Under the pieces are notes generated by a model. That model saw only the letters and a list, made by a program, of their open reading frames with translations, was not told where the DNA came from and did no database searches. A stretch of DNA of 12,059 bases from an uncultured Collinsella sp. (lineage in GTDB: Bacteria; Actinomycetota; Coriobacteriia; Coriobacteriales; Coriobacteriaceae). The position numbers and the translations under genes are program-made. Positions 1-5,574 of the stretch are shown piece by piece. Location: assembly GCA_900542315.1 (NCBI GenBank), contig UQMV01000048.1, positions 1-12,059 of the forward strand, in the 5' to 3' direction. Each line of letters begins with the position of its first letter. The first letter of the stretch is position 1.

Positions 1-1589
1 TTTCCACCGGCTAAGGGGGCTCCAAACAACGCATAGATATTGTCGTACTCCGCCGTCACTAATCCGGTGTTGAAAACAAGATACTGGTTGTCATTCGATA
101 TCGTAATTCGATTGGTCTTGTGAGCACTATCTTCTTTAAGTAAGCGCGAATAGGTAACGCCCAGGTAATTTTCGAGAATGGGATAGGGCCGTCCAAAATT
201 ACCACGAGCGGTAAAGGACCAAGGCTCATCCATGGCCAGAGATGCCAAGCGGCGCATTGTCCCAGCCAGACCGTTTTCGCCAAAATCAAATGAATCATAG
301 AGGTCATCGGTAACGCTACGCCTTACCTTACCTGGGGCAGCATCTTCAGCGGGAGCCGAATCTTCAACCTTGGTTTCCCAAGTATACACAGCTGTATACG
401 ACTTACCTTGCCGCGACGGGACCAAAGCAACCTCAACAACACGTTGCTGGGATCCAGCAAACTTCAGACCGATTGGGAACATAACCTTGCCGTCATATTC
501 CCTAAACACACCAGTCTTACGCGCCGATAACCAAGCCTGATCCAACCGAGCTTCCCAATTCTCGCCTGGTGAGCAAATTTCCGAAACTGATTCCTTGCAG
601 CGAGGCGACACGTAGCAAAATTCTAGGAAACTCTTATCGAGATAAGCCTGCAGCTCCGCGGGGCAGGCGTGTCCACGATATACAGCCAGCAAAGCGGCCG
701 CAGCAGTATAAGGTTTAGGACAAGCGTCGCTCTCATCATAAGCACCAGAGCCGTTACTAGAATTATCTTCTGGCATCGAGCTGCCCACCAAGCGAACCAT
801 AGCCCCATGACGCCCCTGAGGATCGAGCGAAAAGCGAATAAAGCCACCCTTCGATTCATCAAAAGCATCGAGCAACTCCCTGAAGGATACGAAGCCCAAA
901 TCTTTTGCACGAATCCCCGCGACATCAAACTCATGGGCGACCTTAGCCATGGGATAATCCGTATTGGGCAAGAGCCGCATAAGAAAGACCCGTTTAACCC
1001 TGTCCGCTAAATCAGGAGTGACAACCGGGGACGGAGCGGGCGGCTGTATTTTTACAGGCAAAGTAGCACTACTCGAATCCTCAATCTGGCGACGTTCATT
1101 GTCCAACGCATCTCTAACTTTACCCGCCAGATCATCAACGCTGTCAAAATAATCAGGAGTGTGGCTTTGCTTAAGCATTGCCTTGAACTGTTCGAGCTTT
1201 TTGGCGCTGGGGCCTTTATCCACCATCAGATCAGTCGTTTTATACGAGTCAGAAGGCAGAAAAACCAGCACACGGAGCCCGTTTTTAATCGCTTCGCGAT
1301 ATTCAATCTCCGTAATCGAAAGACCCATATACTCAGGATGATCGACCTGCATATATAGCATGCCGTACATGTACGCAGAGATAATAACGACAACGTCGCA
1401 TTTCTTAACTCCATCGATGCAAACATCGATTATCGAACGATGATGAGCACCAAAGTGCTCCATACATACAGGCAGAAAACCGCATCGCACCGCAGCATCT
1501 TTAACAGCATCTCTATAGGGCCGCAAATCATACGCTGTAGAAGCAATAAAAACCTTTAACTGACGAGAGCCCTTATCGTTACCCGGCAT
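1..1589 (-). CDS. DUF4062 - LOTUS/OST-HTH-like - DUF3825 protein, 3' end outside the window
   Basis: Reading from ATG at 1589 the frame stays open to the left edge (529 codons, no stop), so the C-terminus is missing. Residues about 11-113 look like DUF4062: an opening KVFIASTAYDL, a hydrophobic CDVVVIIS strand near 64-71, then SITEIEYREAI and the LRVLVFLP strand. DUF4062 often precedes NTPase or effector modules. Residues about 193-267 resemble a LOTUS/OST-HTH RNA-binding winged helix (LGFVSFRELLDAF pattern). From about 430 onward the sequence matches DUF3825, with LASLAMDEPWSF, PILENYLGVTYSRL and FNTGLVTAEYDNIYALF. Residues 285-430 are unassigned. There is no signal peptide or membrane segment, so it is probably cytoplasmic. 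The ATG is preceded by GGGGG five bases upstream. Domain names are by motif reading; the function is unknown. An RNA-sensing or defence role is inference from the LOTUS module and the HEPN and Shedu neighbours. Confidence 0.85.
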   Translation of the reverse strand, partial: MPGNDKGSRQLKVFIASTAYDLRPYRDAVKDAAVRCGFLPVCMEHFGAHHRSIIDVCIDGVKKCDVVVIISAYMYGMLYMQVDHPEYMGLSITEIEYREAIKNGLRVLVFLPSDSYKTTDLMVDKGPSAKKLEQFKAMLKQSHTPDYFDSVDDLAGKVRDALDNERRQIEDSSSATLPVKIQPPAPSPVVTPDLADRVKRVFLMRLLPNTDYPMAKVAHEFDVAGIRAKDLGFVSFRELLDAFDESKGGFIRFSLDPQGRHGAMVRLVGSSMPEDNSSNGSGAYDESDACPKPYTAAAALLAVYRGHACPAELQAYLDKSFLEFCYVSPRCKESVSEICSPGENWEARLDQAWLSARKTGVFREYDGKVMFPIGLKFAGSQQRVVEVALVPSRQGKSYTAVYTWETKVEDSAPAEDAAPGKVRRSVTDDLYDSFDFGENGLAGTMRRLASLAMDEPWSFTARGNFGRPYPILENYLGVTYSRLLKEDSAHKTNRITISNDNQYLVFNTGLVTAEYDNIYALFGAPLAGG

Positions 1590-1817
1590 GACAACCCCCA
1601 ATAATCAGTCGACCAAATTCAATGGTCAACAAGTGGATGTTAACGTCATGCACCAGGCAGTGAACGCCTGAAACAATATTACTCCCCAACACTTTAGAAG
1701 AGCGCAGCAGTCTATTAATATTCGTCAAGCGGTAGCCTGAAAACCAATCTGCCCAATTCAGATTCTAGGATGAGGGCGGCTCTTTGCTATAGGTTCGCCT
1801 CAACGGCCCGCTATATA
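1590..1817. other. Intergenic leader upstream of the DUF4062 gene
   Basis: This is AT-rich non-coding sequence between the HEPN gene's terminator hairpin (1818-1869) and the DUF4062 gene. I see no credible ORF and no RNA gene in it. Its only suggestive element is the palindrome-plus-promoter candidate at 1601-1629. Confidence 0.6.
1601..1629 (-). promoter_or_regulatory. Candidate promoter with an overlapping palindrome (possible operator)
   Basis: On the minus strand TTGACC (1629-1624) is followed after 17 bases by GATTAT (1606-1601), a fair match to a vegetative promoter. An inverted repeat, GACCA/TGGTC with a 7-base loop (1611-1627), overlaps the -35 box and fills part of the spacer, where a repressor could bind. 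Predicted initiation would lie only about 5 bases from the ATG at 1589, which would cut into the GGGGG ribosome site, so either the transcript is nearly leaderless or the real promoter is further upstream. Weak call. Confidence 0.25.
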
Positions 1818-1869
1818 CAGAGAGGCTCCCTGGCCGCCGGCAGTTCATGACGGCTGGGGAGCCTCTCTG
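1818..1869 (-). terminator. Long hairpin downstream of the HEPN gene
   Basis: The arms 1818-1836 and 1851-1869 form a 19-bp stem (two G-T pairs) with a 14-base loop; the outer 13 bp are perfect. It lies about 60 bases after the stop of the HEPN gene and before the leader of the DUF4062 gene. No long U-tract follows on the minus strand (tctctgtatata), so it may be a weak intrinsic terminator or an RNA-end-stabilising element. Its outer sequence recurs downstream of ugd at 3535-3570. Confidence 0.6.
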
Positions 1870-1928
1870 CTCAAAAGAGCGCTATTCTCGCCCCGATGTC
1901 ATCGAGACATTCAGCACGCCGCATGCTT

Positions 1929-2861
1929 CTAGCGCTCAGTAACCGACGGGCTATAGAGGTCGATGAGTTCCCTGCACTTGTCCAAGTAGGCCCGCGCCGC
2001 CCTCTTCGTGGGCAAAAGACCATCGTGTGTCACAGCATTACGGCCGTCAAGAACTGACTCGTGGTAGTCAGTTACGGGAATCGAAATTTCAAGCTCTTCG
2101 AGCCATCGGAACTTCCCGCCGAGCATCCGGTGCTTCGCAGCATCTTTCTCGTAGAAATCCATGCCATGGGCTCCGTAGTAGCCTGTGATTACCTCATCAA
2201 TGGCAAACTCTAGGGCACTGCCGCAGAGCATGACAGAGCTTCTGAAATCAGAGCTGAAAAACGCACGGTAAGCGTTGAGCACGAGCTCGTAGACCATTGT
2301 CAGCTGGGTGCCATTTCCAGTGCGCTCGAACAGGAGACGCAAGCCGTCGGCCCCGAGGCTCCGACTATCACCTATCATGTCGAGCTCCAAGTGGATCACG
2401 GACCTCATTCCCTGGAGCCTAATGTTGACCTTCTTGTCCTTAAGGTCGAATAGCTGGAGCCCGTCGTAGAACCCTCCGCCTCTCAGCAGACTCCCTCCTT
2501 TGGGGCTAGGACTGGCATAGCCGCGCGTCTCAATTGCATATAGCCTCTCGACCAGATCCTTCCAAGCCGGAAAGGCTTCATACAAGGACGATTGGTCTAC
2601 GTCATCCCCAAACGTAACAACAAGGCGAGAGGTTTCGAAAAGCCCGTCTGGACACCTGCATACCCTTCCCCAATCAACCTTCTCGATTGGGACGCCGAGC
2701 GGAGGGAGAAGGCGGTCGGGTATACCATCCGATTTAAGGTCCGGCAGGACAGGCAAATGCACCTTCGCATTGAACCCGCCGAGCTTTGTCGGGAACGCCA
2801 TGCCGGACGCCTCGCCCTGGCAATAGATATTGTTCTCGAGCTCAACGTAGCCATATAGCAT
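1929..2861 (-). CDS. HEPN-domain protein, putative RNase-type
   Basis: The product is 310 residues from ATG 2861. A longer in-frame start at 2912 exists, but GGAGAGGAG lies about eight bases before 2861, so the shorter start is preferred. Residues 1-180 are a mixed alpha/beta region I do not recognise. Residues about 188-305 are helical and HEPN-like: YELVLNAYRAFFSSDFRSS, ALEFAIDEVI, then DGRNAVTHDG. R274 and H279 form the R-X4-H motif with Asn in the first X position, the classic active-site pattern of HEPN ribonucleases. No nucleotidyltransferase (MNT) partner gene is adjacent, and no membrane segment is seen. It appears to be monocistronic, with its own candidate promoter at 2926-2955 and a hairpin downstream. 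HEPN proteins act as toxins, Abi effectors or RNA-processing factors. RNase activity here is inferred from the motif only. Confidence 0.8.
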   Translation of the reverse strand: MLYGYVELENNIYCQGEASGMAFPTKLGGFNAKVHLPVLPDLKSDGIPDRLLPPLGVPIEKVDWGRVCRCPDGLFETSRLVVTFGDDVDQSSLYEAFPAWKDLVERLYAIETRGYASPSPKGGSLLRGGGFYDGLQLFDLKDKKVNIRLQGMRSVIHLELDMIGDSRSLGADGLRLLFERTGNGTQLTMVYELVLNAYRAFFSSDFRSSVMLCGSALEFAIDEVITGYYGAHGMDFYEKDAAKHRMLGGKFRWLEELEISIPVTDYHESVLDGRNAVTHDGLLPTKRAARAYLDKCRELIDLYSPSVTER

Positions 2862-2887
2862 GACGCCATCTCCTCTCCCAACCAAAA

Positions 2888-2917
2888 GGCCCGCAGCGTT
2901 TAAAAGGGCCAACGCTG
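2888..2917 (-). promoter_or_regulatory. Two mutually exclusive hairpins in the HEPN gene leader
   Basis: On the minus strand the order is CAGCGTT (2917-2911), GGCCC (2910-2906), TTTTA, AACGCTG (2900-2894), C, GGGCC (2892-2888), TTTT. CAGCGTT pairs with AACGCTG (7 bp). GGCCC pairs with GGGCC (5 bp), and that second stem is followed by TTTT, like a small intrinsic terminator. The arms interleave and the connecting loops (0 and 1 base) are too short for a pseudoknot, so only one stem can form at a time. This is the layout of an attenuator. It lies between the candidate promoter and the ribosome site at about 2870. The structure is seen; regulation is inferred. Confidence 0.4.
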
Positions 2918-2925
2918 TTCAAACA

Positions 2926-2955
2926 ATCATAGGATTGCAACTGCCAAACTAGCAA
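2926..2955 (-). promoter_or_regulatory. Candidate promoter for the HEPN gene
   Basis: On the minus strand TTGCTA (2955-2950) is followed after 18 bases by TATGAT (2931-2926), with 4/6 and 5/6 matches to the -35 and -10 consensus. It lies about 65-95 bases before the ATG at 2861 and just downstream of the terminator-like hairpin at 2980-3005, so the HEPN gene looks separately transcribed. Confidence 0.4.
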
Positions 2956-2970
2956 AAAGCCTTCAAAAGA

Positions 2971-3005
2971 AAACAGAACGGCTCGACTCCAGCTTAAATC
3001 GAGCC
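2971..3005 (-). terminator. Intrinsic terminator-like hairpin with T-rich tail
   Basis: On the minus strand GGCTCGA (3005-2999) and TCGAGCC (2986-2980) form a 7-bp stem with a 12-base loop, followed by a T-rich tail containing TTCTGTTTTCTTTTG. This is a fair intrinsic terminator for transcription coming from the right. The nearest upstream gene, ugd, already has its own hairpin at 3535-3570, so this one may end a short transcript arising within 3005-3530. Confidence 0.45.
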
Positions 3006-3070
3006 ATCCGGATTGAACACTTTGACAAAATTGAATCGGGCCATCCGGATTAAACACTTTAACAAAACTT
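2997..3070. repeat. Two tandem copies of a 37-bp unit
   Basis: Copy 1 is 2997-3033 and copy 2 is 3034-3070. The shared core is CCATCCGGATT followed by AACACTTT and ACAAAA; the copies differ at only a handful of positions. With just two adjacent copies and no spacer this is not a CRISPR array. It lies directly upstream (minus-strand sense) of the terminator-like hairpin, whose 5' arm overlaps the start of copy 1. The function is unknown: duplicated binding sites or the edge of a dispersed repeat are both possible. Confidence 0.7.
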
Positions 3071-3534
3071 GCCACGGACCCCTCGCGCCCCACAACAAGT
3101 CTTTTAACAGAAACCGCTGCAGGCAGCATAGAAATGCCCGACCGTTTCAGAACTCCAAATAGATACAAAAATGCCCGTTGCCGGGACAGGGTTCTCAAAG
3201 CCGTATGGAAACTGCTTGGATTATTCGACGCGCCACTTGGTGTTTCGACATTTGCAGCTTGGGTGCCGGCTCTTGCTGGATCTAATTCGCTTGTGTCACT
3301 TTGCGGTCGTTATTTGCCCGAACGAATTCGCATCGATGTGGGATTCTAAATTGACTTTCGATATCGCCGCTCTTCATAGCGTAGTAGCAAAGTGAGCCCG
3401 TTACTGGCCTGATATGACAGAGGCAGATTCCGAAAGAGGCGTTGCCAAGGTCAGGGCACTCTCGGTCATGGGAAATGGCGTCGCGACGAACGAATGGCAT
3501 GCGCAGCGCCTCCACGGCTTACCCTAAACAAGAG

Positions 3535-3570
3535 AGGCTCCCCGGCAACCGCGTGGTGACTGGGGAGCCT
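3535..3570 (-). terminator. Terminator hairpin downstream of ugd
   Basis: AGGCTCCCC (3535-3543) pairs with GGGGAGCCT (3562-3570), extended inward by one G-T and one G-C pair to 11 bp. It lies about 20 bases after the ugd stop. On the minus strand it is followed by ctcttgttt, a modest T-rich tail. The outer stem sequence (agagaggctccc) is shared with the hairpin at 1818-1869, so the two are copies of one element. Confidence 0.6.
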
Positions 3571-3590
3571 TATCGCTCTGAGAAAGCTCG

Positions 3591-4850
3591 CTAGTCGCGC
3601 TTGAAAAGGTCGCGTGTGTACACCTTGTCGGCGACGTCCGCGAGCTCGTCGCTCCAGCGATTGGCCACGATGATGGAGCACTCGCGCTTGAAGGTCTCAA
3701 GTTCATGTGTGACCGCGCTGCCGAAGAAGTCGGGGGCGTCGAGCGTGGGCTCATACACGAGCACAGGCACGCCCTTGGACTTGACGCGCTTCATGATGCC
3801 CTGGATGCTGGAGGCGCGGAAGTTGTCGGAGCCCGTCTTCATGGTCAGTCGGTAGATACCTACGACAGGGGCATGGATGCCGGAGTAGACCAGCTGATTC
3901 ACCTTCTGCAAGATCTCGTCGGCGATAAAGTCCTTGCGCGTGCGGTTCGAGTCCACGATGGCCTCGATAAGGTTCTGGGGCACGTCACGGTAGTTGGCGA
4001 GCAGCTGCTTAGTGTCCTTGGGCAAGCAGTAGCCGCCGTAGCCGAAGGATGGGTTGTTATAGAAGGAGCCGATGCGCGGCTCCAGGCACACGCCCTTTAT
4101 GACGTCGCCGGTGGAGAGCCCACGGGTCTCGCAATAGGTGTCCAACTCATTGAAGTAGGCGACGCGCAAAGCCAAGTAGGTGTTGGCGAAGAGCTTCACC
4201 GCCTCGGCCTCCGTCGTGCCCAGGACGAGCTCGGGGATGCCCTTGGATCCGTCCTCGTTGGTGCGGTCGTGCTCGGCAGGGTCGACGCCTTCGGCCAACA
4301 GGGATGCAAACTTCTCCGCCGCTGCGACAGCCTCGACGTCATCTTTCGGTGCGCCAACCACAATACGAGAGGGATGAAGATTGTCGTAAAGCGCATGGCC
4401 CTCGCGGAGAAATTCCGGCGAGAAGAAGATGTGCTTATCCCCGCGCATCTCACGCAAGGAAGCTGTGTAACCCACAGGGATAGTGGACTTGATGACGACC
4501 CAAGCGGCGGGATTCACCGCGCGGACGGCGTCGATAGCAGCCTCGACGCTCGAAGTGTCGAAGAAATTCTTGTCCGAGTCGTAGTTCGTCGGCGTGGCCA
4601 CCACGACGTAGTCAGCGCTGGTGTAGGCCTCGGTCGCGTCAACCGTCGCGCTCAGATTCAAATCCCGCTCTCCGGCCTTGGCCTCGGCCAGGAACCGCTC
4701 GATTTCCTCGTCGCGAATGGGCGACTCGTAGTTGCGCAGCTTTTCAACCTTCCCGGGAATGATATCGAGGGCGTGCACCTCGTTGTGCTGGGCCAAGAGC
4801 ACGGCCAGCGATAGGCCCACGTACCCGGTGCCTGCGACTGCAATCTTCAT
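3591..4850 (-). CDS. ugd: UDP-glucose 6-dehydrogenase
   Basis: This cytoplasmic enzyme oxidises UDP-glucose to UDP-glucuronate with two NAD+, supplying the uronic acid precursor for capsule synthesis. The product is 419 residues, starting MKIAVAGTGYVG with the Rossmann GxGxxG at residues 7-12. STIPVGYT, FSPEFLREG and NLHPSRIVVG follow, then KLFANTYLALRVAYFNE with the conserved Lys and Asn. GYGGYCLPKDTKQL carries the nucleophile Cys275. The C-terminal nucleotide-binding domain ends KVYTRDLFKRD. It is close to the short E. coli-type Ugd, with about 30 extra residues, mainly insertions near the middle (DPAEHDRTNEDGSKG) and around QLVYSGIHAP. An ATG at 4859 is also in frame, but the AGGA ribosome site touches it directly and is correctly spaced (9 bases) for 4850. 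The gene is GC-rich, starts 15 bases after the Shedu remnant, and ends at a terminator hairpin. Confidence 0.97.
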   Translation of the reverse strand: MKIAVAGTGYVGLSLAVLLAQHNEVHALDIIPGKVEKLRNYESPIRDEEIERFLAEAKAGERDLNLSATVDATEAYTSADYVVVATPTNYDSDKNFFDTSSVEAAIDAVRAVNPAAWVVIKSTIPVGYTASLREMRGDKHIFFSPEFLREGHALYDNLHPSRIVVGAPKDDVEAVAAAEKFASLLAEGVDPAEHDRTNEDGSKGIPELVLGTTEAEAVKLFANTYLALRVAYFNELDTYCETRGLSTGDVIKGVCLEPRIGSFYNNPSFGYGGYCLPKDTKQLLANYRDVPQNLIEAIVDSNRTRKDFIADEILQKVNQLVYSGIHAPVVGIYRLTMKTGSDNFRASSIQGIMKRVKSKGVPVLVYEPTLDAPDFFGSAVTHELETFKRECSIIVANRWSDELADVADKVYTRDLFKRD

Positions 4851-4865
4851 GTTCAGCATTCCTTT

Positions 4866-5454
4866 CTATCGAACGACGGCGGAATCGGTGCGCCCGCCGT
4901 CGGATTTACGACCTATGGCCTCGACGATGCGCCGGAAGCGCCTAATGAGGTCGTTGTAGGTGATCACGTCGACCGTTCCGGCGTACTACCGGCAGATGAG
5001 GTCGAAGTCACGCAGGCGCTCGCCCTCCGAGTCCCCGCCCATGATCACGAGCCCCCTTCGGGGACGTGAACCTCAGGGGGAGATCGGACGGGATGAGCCC
5101 GTCGCGGGCGAGCCTCTCGGTCAGCCTCGCCTCCAGGGCGGCGCCCCCGTTCAGCAGGTAGACCACGTACTTCTGGCACCGCATCACGGCGCCGCTCAGC
5201 TCCCAGGCGGGGATGTAGCTGTCGCGGTACGTGGAGCTAGCGAACATGACCTCGTTGTCGAAGGTCCTCTTAATCTCGAGCACGTCCACGTTGCCCCGCA
5301 CGTCGACCATAAGGTAGTCCGACCTTCGCCCGGAGCCGCCGGAGTCGGGTATGCGCGCCTGCTGAACGAAGCCGACGTACTGCGAGAAGAGGAGTTCCGG
5401 GTAGGGCAGCAACATGCGCTGGAAGTCAAGCTCGCCAGGGCGTTGCGAAGCAAC
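4866..5454 (-). pseudogene. Decayed Shedu-type (DUF4263) nuclease gene
   Basis: The minus strand around 5100-5450 encodes ELDFQRMLLPYPELL, SDYLMVDVRGNVDVLEIKR and AWELSGAVMRCQKYVVYLLN. This is the DUF4263/Shedu nuclease core, with the catalytic-type D...E-x-K signature (LEIK). The gene is broken. TAA (5457-5455) and TGA (5466-5464) lie in frame just upstream of the surviving homology. A +1 slip at the five-C run 5052-5056 moves the frame after FTSPKG: the wrong frame soon stops, while the other continues LVIMGGDSEGERLRDFDLI. A TAG (4988-4986) then interrupts it before YAGTVDVITYNDLIRRFRR, which is family-like and runs to the stop at 4866-4868. Remaining coding is about 196 codons, versus roughly 350-400 in full-length Shedu proteins, so the N-terminal domain is missing. 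A possible original N-terminus MELLLSIDEDEF (ATG 5520) is in the same frame. Shedu systems act as anti-phage nucleases; this copy should be inactive. Confidence 0.8.
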
Positions 5455-5550
5455 TTAAGCTAGTCATCGCCCTGAATTCCCGCAAAACTCGTCCTCGTCT
5501 ATGCTTAATAGAAGCTCCATATACGATCAACGTTGCTTAATGTGGACAAA

Positions 5551-5571
5551 CAATCAGTCGTAATCTGATTG
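5551..5571 (-). terminator. Small hairpin after wecB
   Basis: CAATCAG (5551-5557) and CTGATTG (5565-5571) form a perfect 7-bp stem with a 7-base loop, three bases after the wecB stop. On the minus strand TTTGTCC follows. The stem is AT-rich and the tail is short, so it is a weak terminator or a transcript-end stabiliser closing the operon before the Shedu remnant. Confidence 0.4.
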
Positions 5572-5574
5572 CAT

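Larger units (their letters stand above)
2913..3534. other. Gene-poor region between ugd and the HEPN gene
   Basis: About 620 bases without a convincing gene. Short frames exist on both strands: minus 3282-3500 begins MPFVRRDAISHDRECPDLG; plus 3134-3349 encodes 71 residues. None has a clear ribosome site or a family I can name. The minus frame reminds me of short hypothetical proteins called repeatedly in Coriobacteriia, so this may be a dispersed non-coding repeat or a gene remnant, but I cannot check that. Identified elements inside are the 37-bp tandem repeat (2997-3070) and the hairpin at 2980-3005. Confidence 0.5.

Noticed and set aside
2997..3070. Possible CRISPR fragment
   Set aside because: There are only two directly abutting copies with no spacers and no cas genes.
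3134..3349. 71-codon plus-strand frame in the gene-poor region
   Set aside because: It has no ribosome site, no recognisable domain, and overlaps other equally open short frames, so coding cannot be supported.
2913..3590. Possible insertion-sequence remnant
   Set aside because: No transposase motif, no terminal inverted repeats and no target duplication could be found. A dispersed repeat remains possible but is unproven.
3705..4814. 369-codon open frame on the plus strand
   Set aside because: It lies wholly antisense to ugd, whose motifs and catalytic Cys are unmistakable. Its Val/Gly/Asp-rich product is the usual mirror of a GC-rich gene.
3591..4850. UDP-ManNAc dehydrogenase (WecC) as partner of WecB
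   Set aside because: The sequence follows the short E. coli-type Ugd closely (NTYLALRVAYFNE, GYGGYCLPKDTKQL, KVYTRDLF), so UDP-glucose dehydrogenase is the better call.
4960..5463. 167-codon plus-strand frame over the Shedu remnant
   Set aside because: It is antisense to the recognisable DUF4263 core and has no family resemblance of its own.
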